A stretch of DNA of 64,000 nucleotides from Paenibacillus paridis (lineage in GTDB: Bacteria; Bacillota; Bacilli; Paenibacillales; Paenibacillaceae), in contig NZ_VCIX01000092.1 of NCBI RefSeq assembly GCF_006345825.1, positions 806,001 through 870,000 on the forward strand, written 5' to 3'. The notes under the pieces were generated by a model, which was given only the letters and a program-made list of their open reading frames with translations, ran no database searches and was not told the origin of the DNA. This document shows positions 56,645-64,000 of this stretch, one piece after another; position 1 is the stretch's first letter; each line of letters opens with the position of its first letter. Position numbers and translations under genes: made by a program.

Positions 56645-58896
56645 AGCAGGCGTTGAACGCTTTGTTCGTCTATTTGACAGCGAATTGGTATGAGAAGCTA
56701 CGGTTTTTATTTGCTGCTATTATTTTATCCAATACGATTATTATATTTGAAGATTACTGGTGGGAAGAGACGATAGCGATCGGTCATTACACGCTGTATG
56801 CAGCGGCTGCGATTGAGCTGCTTCTGCCGCAGAAGAGTCGTTTTCTAAAGTTTTTTCTCAAAATTGCAGCTGCGATTTGGATTACGACTAGGCTTGTGGA
56901 GATGAACTGGATCATTGCGACTCCTGAACGCTGGCAAGAGTGGATCTGGTGGCTGCAAGCCCACATGATGCAGTTAAACCCTTTTATTTGGATAAGTATT
57001 GCGCTGCTGTTGCTTCATAATTTGTTCGGCTTATGGACGACAACACGGATTCGAATGTTCGGGCTGGTGGGCGCAAGCCTACTGATTTTAACGATAGCGG
57101 ACTCATTTACGCCGATATGGTTATGGGATGAAGTCGCTATGGTCGTGTTTATCGGCTTGCTTTGGCTCGTTGTTAGTCATTTATCAAGGCTGCAGCGCGA
57201 ACACCCAAGAAGCTGGAAAGAGCTTATCGAATATCCGCTTCAATTAATAGTGCCAATTGCGCTTGTCCTATCGGTGTTGATGATTGTCGGTCTGAATATG
57301 CCTTCACTTTCTCCGATTCTACAGGACCCCTATACGATTTGGAGAGAATCAAAGGGCGAAACCGTCAAAGTATTTCTTGGGGATAAAGGGACGGATGTTC
57401 AATCGCCAAGCAGTTCCGGCAATGCAAGCTCCGGCTATAGCCGGAACGATGAGAAGCTCGGCGGTGGCTTTCAATTTGACTATTCACCTATGATGACGGT
57501 ATCGACTTCGCACCGCAGCTACTGGCGCGGCGAATCGAAGGCCGAATATACAGGGGACGGCTGGATCGAAGGGAAGGCTGAGCAGGCTGTCGAAGCCGTT
57601 ACCCGTATCTCAAAGGAAACTGTGCTGCCATCATTGGATAAGCCTCCGGCTGCGGGAACGACAGAAATTAGCCAAATCGTAACGATGATCCGCAAGGATG
57701 TTTACCCGATTCTGTTCGCGGCTGCGCCAGTCACCAAGCTTAACTGGATCGACGATGAAGATGCTGTACTGCCTACAGGATTAGTATGGGAGCCAAGCTC
57801 AGGAGAGCTGCGGCTGCTGAACTGGTCGATGAAAAACCGTAAATATCCACAAACGTATTCGGTAACCTCCTCCGTTCCTGTTCTGGATGAAGTAAAGCTC
57901 AGAGAATCCAAGGCAGGCTGGTCTGACCAGGCGGAAGCGGCACGCAATAAATACTATTTGCAATTGCCCGATTCATTGCCTGACCGAGTGAAACAGCTGG
58001 CCAAGCAGGTAACTGCGGATGCAACCAACGATTATGATCGGGCAAAGTTGCTGGAAACGTATTTGAGGCTTACTTATAATTACAATAACATGCCTGATGA
58101 AACCAGGCTGACAGGTACAACAACTGATTTTGTCGATAAATTTTTATTTGAGCTAAAAGAGGGCTATTGCGATTATTTCTCGACATCGATGGCTGTCATG
58201 GCCCGGAGCTTGGGCCTGCCTACAAGATGGGTAAAGGGTTTTGCGCCCGGCGTGCTGCCGGCCAGCGATTTTGGGCCTCCAGGTGAATTTATGGATCCTA
58301 GTATCAATCCTAACGGATCAGGCACTTATACGGTACGGAATTCGGATGCTCATTCCTGGGTGGAAATTTATTTTGAAGGATTTGGCTGGATTCCGTTTGA
58401 AGCAACGTCTGGGTTTTCGTTTCCCTATACGATAGCAGAGGAAGAAGTAGCGCCGCTGCCGGAAATCGATGAAAGCGAAAGCGATCCGGCAACCGTCGAA
58501 ACGGCGGAAAGTTCCTCCAGTTCGAAGCTATGGACATGGCTTTCCATTTCGCTGCTCGTAGCAGCTGCGGCTGTATGGGCGTTCATTAGCCGAGATAAGC
58601 TGGTATTCACTTGGCGTAAGCTGCGTCATGGCTCGTACACGGCAAATGACCGGATCGTGCTTGAAACGAACAAGCTGCTGCGTGTTTGTAAGAAGCGCGG
58701 GATGGAGCGTCAGGAGCATGAGACATTGCGAGAAGCGGTGCTTCGCTGGTCGCAGAGCCAGAAAAGGCTGCGTGATGATTTTCGAGCGGTGCTGGATGGC
58801 TTTGAGCAAGCGAAATACAGTCCGGCTATGGCAACCGCCGAGGATGCGGATCGTTTTGTAGTCAGAGTGAAATCGTTAATGGATCAATTAAGGTAA
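56641..58896 (+). CDS. Membrane transglutaminase-like protein (TgpA/YebA type)
   Basis: A 751-residue protein with several N-terminal spans (about 20-225), an extracytoplasmic transglutaminase-like core, another span (about 628-650) and a cytoplasmic C-terminal DUF4129-like tail (about 665-751). The catalytic Cys is C510 in KEGYCDYFSTSMAVMARSLGLPTRW and the His is H571 in SDAHSWVEIYF. The third residue, usually Asp, is E587 in GWIPFEATSGF. It overlaps the DUF58 gene by ATGA. A cell-envelope cross-linking or hydrolytic role is inferred from the fold. Confidence 0.9.
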   Translation: MKQALNALFVYLTANWYEKLRFLFAAIILSNTIIIFEDYWWEETIAIGHYTLYAAAAIELLLPQKSRFLKFFLKIAAAIWITTRLVEMNWIIATPERWQEWIWWLQAHMMQLNPFIWISIALLLLHNLFGLWTTTRIRMFGLVGASLLILTIADSFTPIWLWDEVAMVVFIGLLWLVVSHLSRLQREHPRSWKELIEYPLQLIVPIALVLSVLMIVGLNMPSLSPILQDPYTIWRESKGETVKVFLGDKGTDVQSPSSSGNASSGYSRNDEKLGGGFQFDYSPMMTVSTSHRSYWRGESKAEYTGDGWIEGKAEQAVEAVTRISKETVLPSLDKPPAAGTTEISQIVTMIRKDVYPILFAAAPVTKLNWIDDEDAVLPTGLVWEPSSGELRLLNWSMKNRKYPQTYSVTSSVPVLDEVKLRESKAGWSDQAEAARNKYYLQLPDSLPDRVKQLAKQVTADATNDYDRAKLLETYLRLTYNYNNMPDETRLTGTTTDFVDKFLFELKEGYCDYFSTSMAVMARSLGLPTRWVKGFAPGVLPASDFGPPGEFMDPSINPNGSGTYTVRNSDAHSWVEIYFEGFGWIPFEATSGFSFPYTIAEEEVAPLPEIDESESDPATVETAESSSSSKLWTWLSISLLVAAAAVWAFISRDKLVFTWRKLRHGSYTANDRIVLETNKLLRVCKKRGMERQEHETLREAVLRWSQSQKRLRDDFRAVLDGFEQAKYSPAMATAEDADRFVVRVKSLMDQLR

Positions 58897-58988
58897 CTGG
58901 CTGTAAAGCCGGGCTGCTTTTCCGAGTTGACTTATTATCATGGGACGATTTAGGCTCAGCGCAAGCTTGGCTCCTTAATTTCAGTACA

Positions 58989-59027
58989 AATACCGCCCGC
59001 CAAAGAAATTGGCGGCGGTATTTTTTT
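58989..59027 (+). terminator. Terminator of the MoxR-DUF58-transglutaminase operon
   Basis: AATACCGCCCGCCAA pairs with TTGGCGGCGGTATT (one bulge) on an AGAAA loop, then a T7 run. Confidence 0.9.
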
Positions 59028-59055
59028 GCAACAAATTTGGTTTCTATGGTATAGT
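59026..59055 (+). promoter_or_regulatory. Sigma-A-like promoter of the yqeG cluster
   Basis: -35 TTGCAA (59026-59031), 18 bases, -10 TATAGT (59050-59055), 40 bases before yqeG. The -35 box overlaps the T-run of the preceding terminator. Confidence 0.5.
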
Positions 59056-59094
59056 TTCGTAAGATAGCAAGCAGAAAGCAGAGGGATATCCATT

Positions 59095-59619
59095 ATGTTT
59101 GAACGGCTGTTGCCGCATATGCGCGTCAATACAGTGTATGAAATTAACTTAGATGAGCTGCATGCAAGAGGCGTACGCGGCATCATTACGGATTTGGATA
59201 ATACGCTCGTCGGTGCTAAGGAGGCGTTAGCTACGCCTGAGCTGGTGCAGTGGCTGGATTATGTGCGCTCACGGGGCTTTCAGGTTGTTATCGTTTCTAA
59301 TAATAATGAAACACGAGTAAGCAAATTTTCCGCACCGCTGAATATTCCTTATATTCATGCTGCGCGCAAGCCGGCGGCTAAATCGTTCCGTAAAGCGCTT
59401 GGCGTACTTGGACTGGCTGCAGAGCAGTCGGTCGTCATTGGCGATCAAATGTTGACCGATGTGCTGGGCGGGAATCGAATGGGACTGTACACGATTCTTG
59501 TTACACCGATCTCGCCAGCTGACGAAGGGATCATGACAAGGGTCAACCGCCGAATTGAACGGTTTGCTTTGGTGCGTTTAAGAAAAAAAGGGTTATGGTA
59601 TGAGGGGGAAACAAAGTGA
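59095..59619 (+). CDS. yqeG: YqeG family HAD-IIIA phosphatase
   Basis: A 174-residue HAD-fold phosphatase. Motif I is TDLDNTLVG (about 36-44, first Asp the nucleophile), motif II VIVSNNNE, and motif III/IV K...VVIGDQMLTDVLGGNRMG. Family members are probably phosphatidylglycerophosphate- or nucleotide-type phosphatases; the substrate is not fixed by sequence. It starts the conserved Bacillales cluster yqeG-yqeH-aroE-yhbY-nadD-yqeK-rsfS. Its stop overlaps the next start. Confidence 0.93.
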   Translation: MFERLLPHMRVNTVYEINLDELHARGVRGIITDLDNTLVGAKEALATPELVQWLDYVRSRGFQVVIVSNNNETRVSKFSAPLNIPYIHAARKPAAKSFRKALGVLGLAAEQSVVIGDQMLTDVLGGNRMGLYTILVTPISPADEGIMTRVNRRIERFALVRLRKKGLWYEGETK

Positions 59620-60743
59620 TGGAACAACAGCTTAGTCAGGCAACACGTTCGTGTGCGGGCTGCGGCGTGGCATTGCAGACGAAAAGTCCTGAGCTGCCAG
59701 GTTATTTGCCGGAAGGCGCAATGGAACGGGATCCGGTTATTTGCCAGAGATGCTTCCGTATTCGCAACTATAATGAAGCTTCATCTGTTGCCGTAGACCA
59801 GGATGATTTCTTGAAGCTGCTCGGCAGCATTGGCAATACGGATAGCTTGGTTGTCCATATCGTCGATTTGTATGATTTTGAAGGAAGCTTGATTTCTGGA
59901 CTTCAACGCTTCGTGGGCAACAATCCCGTGCTGCTCGTAGTCAACAAAATTGATTTGCTGCCGAAAGCGATGAATGTCAACCGGCTTCGTAACTGGGTGC
60001 AGCAGCAGGCAAAGGCAGAAGGACTGCGCACAGTAGATGTCGTATTATGCAGCGCTAAGCGGAATATGGGCTTTGAGCGTGTAATCGAGGCTTTGGAGCA
60101 TTACCGCAAAGACCGTGACGTTTATGTGGTAGGCGCAACCAATGTTGGAAAGTCTACGTTGATTAACCGACTAATTCGCGATTACAGCGATATGGAACGA
60201 GAGCTTACGACCTCCCGATATCCGGGAACGACGCTTGATGCCGTTCATATCCCGCTTGAGGATGGCAAGGCCATTATTGATACGCCAGGCATTGTGTATT
60301 CTACGCGTATGACTGAGGTGGTTCCGCGCAGCTTCTTGGGCTCTCTATTGCCGGACAAGCCAATCAAGCCGCTGGTATATCAATTGAACTCTGGCCAGAC
60401 TTTGTTTATTGGCAGCCTTGTCCGCTTCGATTTTGTGGAAGGCGACCGCCAGTCCTTTACGTTCTATGTATCAAATGCATTGAATATGCATCGTACGAAG
60501 CTGGAGCGGGCTGACGAGCTTTATGCCGATCACCGCGGCCAATTGCTTGGCGGTCCATCGCTCGAGGAGCTGGAGACCATTCCGGCATGGACGAGGCATT
60601 CGCTTCGCGTAAAGCGTGGACTTAACAAAGACGTATTCATATCGGGCCTTGGCTGGATTCAAGTGAATGGAACTGGCGGAGCCGTCATTGATATTTACGC
60701 GCCTAAAGGCGTTAAAGTTATGCTTCGCGACTCCATGATTTAA
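59616..60743 (+). CDS. yqeH: YqeH, circularly permuted ribosome-biogenesis GTPase
   Basis: A 375-residue GTPase needed for 30S assembly. It has an N-terminal zinc finger (CAGCGVAL ... CQRC, about 12-45), then the permuted G motifs: G4 VVNKIDLLPK (about 108-117), G1 GATNVGKSTL (about 174-183) and G3 DTPGIVYSTR (about 222-231). A C-terminal RNA-binding-like domain follows. Start is GTG 59616 or the adjacent ATG 59619, both overlapping the yqeG stop with GAGGGGGAAAC upstream. Confidence 0.95.
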   Translation: MMEQQLSQATRSCAGCGVALQTKSPELPGYLPEGAMERDPVICQRCFRIRNYNEASSVAVDQDDFLKLLGSIGNTDSLVVHIVDLYDFEGSLISGLQRFVGNNPVLLVVNKIDLLPKAMNVNRLRNWVQQQAKAEGLRTVDVVLCSAKRNMGFERVIEALEHYRKDRDVYVVGATNVGKSTLINRLIRDYSDMERELTTSRYPGTTLDAVHIPLEDGKAIIDTPGIVYSTRMTEVVPRSFLGSLLPDKPIKPLVYQLNSGQTLFIGSLVRFDFVEGDRQSFTFYVSNALNMHRTKLERADELYADHRGQLLGGPSLEELETIPAWTRHSLRVKRGLNKDVFISGLGWIQVNGTGGAVIDIYAPKGVKVMLRDSMI

Positions 60744-60772
60744 ACCGATAGCGCTTGGAAGGGGAATCCGCT

Positions 60773-61642
60773 GTGACAATTGCGGGAGCAGGAAACCGGA
60801 TCGACAGCAATACGATTTTGTTCGGTGTGATCGGGGATCCGATCCGCCATTCGAAATCACCAATCATGATGAACCGTGCCTTTCGGGAAACGGGCATTAA
60901 CGGCGTTTACACGGCTTATCATATTACAAGCGAACGTATACAGGATTTTGCTGCTGGCGTTCGGGCGATGGGTATTCGCGGCATTAATGTTACGATCCCG
61001 CATAAGCTGGACATTATGTCCGTACTCGATGAGATTGACTCGGGAGCACAGGCGATTGGAGCGGTCAATACGATCGTGAACGAGGATGGAAGGCTTATCG
61101 GGTATAATACCGATGGGATCGGTTATGTGCGTTCCTTGAAGGAAGAGGCGGAAAGCGAGCTTGCGGGCAAACGAATCGTTGTCATTGGTGCTGGCGGCGC
61201 AGCTAGAGGCATTGTCTATGCCCTTGCAAGCGAGAAGCCCGCCCATATTGCCATAGCCAATCGATCTGTAGATCGGGCGAAGGCGATTGCCGAATCGTTT
61301 CAAGATAAAGCGGATATTGAAGCCGTTTCTAACGAACAACTACAGGCCGCTTGCTTGCATGCGGATATTGTTATCAATACGACATCGGTGGGGATGTTTC
61401 CCCATGTAGACGAGACGCCTATTGACGCGAATTGGTTAAAACCTGGCGCGGTAGCGAGCGATCTCATTTATAACCCGCTGAAAACAAAGTTTTTGCAGCA
61501 GGCTGAGCAGCGCGGCTGCCGGATTCATGGCGGACTGGGCATGTTTATCAATCAAGGGGCGTATGCCTTTGAATATTGGACGGGCCAGCCTGCTCCAGTT
61601 GCAGCGATGCGGGAGACTGTTCTCGCTGCATTGCAAAATTAA
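60773..61642 (+). CDS. aroE: Shikimate dehydrogenase
   Basis: A 289-residue NADP-dependent enzyme that reduces 3-dehydroshikimate in aromatic amino-acid synthesis. The shikimate-binding SKSPIMMN (about 30-37), the catalytic lysine in NVTIPHK, GAVNTIV and NTDGIGYVRSL, the Rossmann motif VVIGAGGAARGIVYAL, and the closing GLGMFINQGAYAFEYWTG are all present. GTG 60773 has AAGGGGAA at the right distance; TTG 60755 is upstream but less likely. It sits in its conserved place in the cluster. Confidence 0.94.
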   Translation: MTIAGAGNRIDSNTILFGVIGDPIRHSKSPIMMNRAFRETGINGVYTAYHITSERIQDFAAGVRAMGIRGINVTIPHKLDIMSVLDEIDSGAQAIGAVNTIVNEDGRLIGYNTDGIGYVRSLKEEAESELAGKRIVVIGAGGAARGIVYALASEKPAHIAIANRSVDRAKAIAESFQDKADIEAVSNEQLQAACLHADIVINTTSVGMFPHVDETPIDANWLKPGAVASDLIYNPLKTKFLQQAEQRGCRIHGGLGMFINQGAYAFEYWTGQPAPVAAMRETVLAALQN

Positions 61643-61703
61643 TTGCATTTTATTGTTGCAAACGGACTAACGAATTATTGAGATGAAAGAAGGAACACCT
61701 ATC

Positions 61704-62006
61704 ATGCTTACAGGAAAACAAAAACGTTATTTAAGATCACTCGCTCATCATTTGACTCCAATCTTCCAGGTGGGCAAGGGCGGGACGAATGATCATCTGG
61801 TTCGCCATATTGAGGAAGCAATCGAGTCTCGCGAGCTGATTAAAGTTTCCGTGCTTAACAACTGCCTTGATGATCCTCGGGAAATTGGTGCTGAGGTTGC
61901 AGCAGCAGCTGGAGCAGAGCTTGTTCAAGTCATTGGCAAAACGATCGTTTTGTACAAGGAATCCAAGGACAACAAACAAATCGAGCTCCCTAGGGCAGCC
62001 CGTTAA
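61704..62006 (+). CDS. yhbY: YhbY family ribosome-assembly RNA-binding protein (CRM domain)
   Basis: A 100-residue single CRM-domain protein: LTGKQKRYLRSLAHHLTPIFQVGKGG at the start, the RNA-binding GKGG loop, ELIKVSVLNNC, and VQVIGKTIVLYKES at the end. It binds pre-50S particles in relatives. ATG 61704 follows AAGAAGGAA. The 116 bases between it and nadD hold no visible gene or clear terminator, so the cluster is probably read through. Confidence 0.92.
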   Translation: MLTGKQKRYLRSLAHHLTPIFQVGKGGTNDHLVRHIEEAIESRELIKVSVLNNCLDDPREIGAEVAAAAGAELVQVIGKTIVLYKESKDNKQIELPRAAR

Positions 62007-62122
62007 TCGTTTTATTTCATAAATATTTGAGCAAGCATCCTTCATCCTGCATGTAGAGCAAACGATTGGCTTGCAGTTGATGATGAACCCAGCATGGCTT
62101 TAGGTAGAGAGGGGTTCTGCAA

Positions 62123-62713
62123 GTGAGTAAGATTGGTATTATGGGCGGAACCTTTGACCCCATCCATATCGGCCATTTGATAGCGGCAGAAGCGGCCCGT
62201 GAGCAGTGCGGTCTCGATGAGGTATGGTTCATTCCGTCTTATGGTCCACCGCTTAAACCGAATGAACCTGGAGTGAGTGGACAGCACCGCTATGAAATGG
62301 TTTGCAGCGCGATTGAAAGCAACGCGGCTTTTCGCGCGTTAGATCTTGAGCTTCAGCGCGGAGGGGTAAGCTACTCTTACGATACGGTGATGGAACTCCG
62401 GAAACGTTATCCGGAGCATGCTTTTTCCTATATTATCGGCTCGGATCGGATCAATGATTTGCCGCAATGGTACAAAATTGAGCTTCTCGCTGATCTTGTT
62501 ACCTTTATCGGCTTGTCGCGTCCGGAAACTCCCATTCACTTAGATGCTCTTCCTGTCTACTTACAGGAGAAGATCAAGCTTATTCATATGCCGGCTATCG
62601 AAATCTCTTCAACTGTCATTAGAAGCAGAGCGAGTTTTGGGCAATCCGTTCAATATTTGGTGCCGGACTCGGTAAACAGCTATTTGAGGAGGCACAGGTT
62701 ATATGAATCGTGA
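62123..62713 (+). CDS. nadD: Nicotinate-nucleotide adenylyltransferase
   Basis: A 196-residue nucleotidyltransferase converting nicotinate mononucleotide and ATP to deamido-NAD. It has the GGTFDPIHIGHL phosphate-binding motif (about 7-18), FIPSYGPPLKP, YIIGSDRINDLPQWYK, and the C-terminal ISSTVIRSR (about 166-174). It starts with GTG after GAGAGGGG. It overlaps yqeK by 11 bases. Confidence 0.95.
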   Translation: MSKIGIMGGTFDPIHIGHLIAAEAAREQCGLDEVWFIPSYGPPLKPNEPGVSGQHRYEMVCSAIESNAAFRALDLELQRGGVSYSYDTVMELRKRYPEHAFSYIIGSDRINDLPQWYKIELLADLVTFIGLSRPETPIHLDALPVYLQEKIKLIHMPAIEISSTVIRSRASFGQSVQYLVPDSVNSYLRRHRLYES

Positions 62714-63257
62714 GGAAATGATCGCTAAGGTAAAGGCAGAAATGCCGGAGCGGAGATGGCTCCATACGCAAGGCGTGATGGAGACTGCCGTGATTTTGGC
62801 TAATCGATACGGCGAGGATCCCGTTCGAGCCGAGCTTGCAGCCATTTTGCATGATGTTGCCAAGTATTGGCCTACGGAGAAAATGGCTCAGATCATTCGT
62901 GAGCGAGCCTTGCCGCCAGAGCTGCTGCTCTATGATAAAGAGCTCTGGCATGCTCCTGTTGGAGCTTGGGTGGCTGAGCATGAATATGGGGTGTCGGATC
63001 AGGAAGTGCTGGATGCGATCCGGTATCATACCTCAGGGCGCAGAGGCATGAGCAAGCTGGAGAAAATCGTATGCTTGGCTGACTATATGGAGCCAGGCAG
63101 AGATTTTCCCGGGGTTTCGCTCATCCGCGAGCTGAGTGAGCAGGATTTGAACCAAGCGCTGGTTGCTGGCTTCAATTCAACGATTTCCTTCTTATTAGAA
63201 AAGAAAAAACGGATTTTTCCGTTGACGGTAGAGGCACGAAACGGTTTATTAGAATAA
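62703..63257 (+). CDS. yqeK: YqeK, HD-domain bis(5'-nucleosyl)-tetraphosphatase (Ap4A hydrolase type)
   Basis: A 184-residue HD-superfamily hydrolase. Metal-binding residues are visible in HTQGVMETA (H about 21), LHDVAKYW (HD about 50-51) and IRYHTSGR. The YqeK family symmetrically hydrolyses Ap4A. It is translationally coupled to nadD through an 11-base overlap, as in other Bacillales. Confidence 0.93.
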   Translation: MNREEMIAKVKAEMPERRWLHTQGVMETAVILANRYGEDPVRAELAAILHDVAKYWPTEKMAQIIRERALPPELLLYDKELWHAPVGAWVAEHEYGVSDQEVLDAIRYHTSGRRGMSKLEKIVCLADYMEPGRDFPGVSLIRELSEQDLNQALVAGFNSTISFLLEKKKRIFPLTVEARNGLLE

Positions 63258-63278
63258 TGACTAATAGGAGGCTGAGCA

Positions 63279-63626
63279 ATGGCAGTGCATTCGGATGAAT
63301 TGTTACAATTAACGGTCGCGGCAGCAGAAGACAAAAAAGCGGTGAACGTTGTTGCTTTAAATTTGAAAGAGATATCCTTGGTAGCGGACTATTTCGTGAT
63401 TTGCAGCGGTAACTCGGATACTCAGGTGCAAGCAATCGCGACCGAAATCCGCAAGCAAGCAGATAAAAGCGGTACGCGGGTTCGCGGAATCGAAGGCATG
63501 GACTCGGCAAGATGGGTCCTTATCGATTTAGGCGATGTTATCGTTCACGTGTTCCACCGCGAAGAACGCGAATATTACAATATTGAGCGTCTCTGGTCAG
63601 ATGCGAAGGTTGTGGAGTTCGCATGA
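63279..63626 (+). CDS. rsfS: Ribosome silencing factor RsfS
   Basis: A 115-residue RsfS/Iojap-family protein that binds ribosomal protein uL14 and blocks subunit joining in starvation. Family landmarks are ISLVADYFVICSGNSDTQVQAIATEI (about 30-55), WVLIDLGDVIVHVFH (about 81-95) and EREYYNIERLWSDA. AGGAGG precedes the ATG, and its TGA overlaps the start of the next gene. Confidence 0.95.
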   Translation: MAVHSDELLQLTVAAAEDKKAVNVVALNLKEISLVADYFVICSGNSDTQVQAIATEIRKQADKSGTRVRGIEGMDSARWVLIDLGDVIVHVFHREEREYYNIERLWSDAKVVEFA

Positions 63627-64000
63627 CTTTTGAAGCCGGCACGACTCAAATTCTAAGGGTGGCACGAGAAGTGTCGCCCTATGGATATTTCTTGACGGAT
63701 GACGAGTCGGATGTCCTTATGCATTATACCGAGCTCGTCGGCTCCAAGCCTAAAATCGGCGATCAAGTGGAGGCCTTTATCTTTTATGATTCAGAGGACC
63801 GTTTGGCCGCTACGATGAAGAAGCCGCTGCTGCAGCTTGGTGAGCTGGCGCGTCTGAAGGTTGCGGACGTACACCCGAGGCTGGGCTGTTTTCTGGAGAT
63901 GGGTCTAGGCAGGCAGCTATTGCTTCCGCTTTCCGAGCTGCCAGAGAGCATTGAGTATAGACCGCTTCCAGGCGATGAAGTGTTTGTTGTGATGAAGCAT
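63623..64000 (+). CDS. CvfB/YitL-like S1 RNA-binding protein, 3' end outside window
   Basis: At least 126 codons are visible, opening MTFEAGTTQILRVARE with a four-base ATGA overlap with rsfS. The repeated S1-like blocks (GYFLTDDESDVLMHYTEL, then RLGCFLEMGLGRQLLLPLSEL and PGDEVFVV) match CvfB/YitL proteins, which carry tandem S1 domains and a winged helix. Relatives influence virulence-factor and RNA metabolism. In Bacillus subtilis yqeM follows rsfS, so the gene order differs here. The gene runs off the right edge. Confidence 0.85.
   Translation, partial: MTFEAGTTQILRVAREVSPYGYFLTDDESDVLMHYTELVGSKPKIGDQVEAFIFYDSEDRLAATMKKPLLQLGELARLKVADVHPRLGCFLEMGLGRQLLLPLSELPESIEYRPLPGDEVFVVMKH

Noticed and set aside
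58399..58401. Glu instead of Asp in the transglutaminase triad as a sign of inactivation
   Set aside because: Cys510 and His571 are intact and an acidic residue is kept; I believe Glu at this place occurs in Bacillales homologues, so it is not good evidence of loss.
1..64000. CRISPR arrays, insertion sequences, prophage genes, tRNA or rRNA genes
   Set aside because: None was seen on reading both strands; the repeats found are short palindromes or operator-like and no transposase or integrase frame is present.

Overview
The window reads as chromosome of a spore-forming Bacillales bacterium, most likely Paenibacillus or a close relative in Paenibacillaceae. The reasons are the spoVAC-spoVAD-spoVAE spore genes, the Bacillus-type yqeG-yqeH-aroE-yhbY-nadD-yqeK-rsfS cluster, strong AAGGAGG ribosome binding sites, many GTG/TTG starts, and paired sugar ABC cassettes that lack their own ATPase. 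No rRNA, tRNA, CRISPR array, insertion sequence or phage gene was found. The species is an inference.

Layout. (1) 1-5.0 kb: a terminator of an upstream gene, a 0.4 kb stretch of degenerate palindromic repeats, small hypothetical genes, a MocR-type regulator (GntR domain fused to an aminotransferase domain) with a tiny membrane ORF behind it, and a stand-alone HemD-like gene transcribed divergently from the regulator. (2) 5.0-10.9 kb: NikR followed by a complete five-gene nickel/peptide-type ABC importer (NikABCDE-like). (3) 11.1-13.3 kb: an XRE/MmyB-type regulator divergent from a solitary FabF-type ketosynthase. (4) 13.4-18.3 kb: siderophore uptake, with a Btr-like AraC regulator carrying a substrate-binding domain, two FecCD permeases and a FeuA-like lipoprotein. 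Two Fur-box-like sequences lie here. (5) 18.5-20.5 kb: an AI-2E family membrane protein and a second HemD-like gene, paralogous to the first, so the two bracket the metal-uptake block.

(6) 20.7-52.1 kb is a carbohydrate-uptake island. It holds a ROK regulator with MFS transporter; a membrane-bound AraC-type sensor next to a solute-binding protein, two permeases and an unrecognised 524-residue protein; a GntR/MFS divergent pair; an AraC regulator divergent from a Gfo/Idh oxidoreductase and a TIM-barrel isomerase; GH95 and GH3 glycosidases; a YesM/YesN-like two-component pair next to a second importer; and a GH42 beta-galactosidase. None of the three glycosidases has a visible signal peptide, so the likely plan is import of oligosaccharides through the two ABC systems, powered by a shared ATPase encoded elsewhere, followed by cytoplasmic trimming. 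(7) 52.2-58.9 kb: the spoVA genes and a MoxR-DUF58-transglutaminase operon. (8) 59.1-64.0 kb: the conserved GTPase/ribosome-assembly/NAD/shikimate cluster, ending in a CvfB-like S1 gene cut by the window edge.

The best leads for something undescribed are the paired orphan HemD-like genes around the nickel and iron uptake genes, the unrecognised 29235-30809 protein in a sugar-import operon, several well-placed but unassigned operator-like repeats, a strong-SD leader ORF overlapping the first ferric-siderophore permease, and three tiny single-span membrane ORFs. The rest is mostly ordinary Paenibacillus content.
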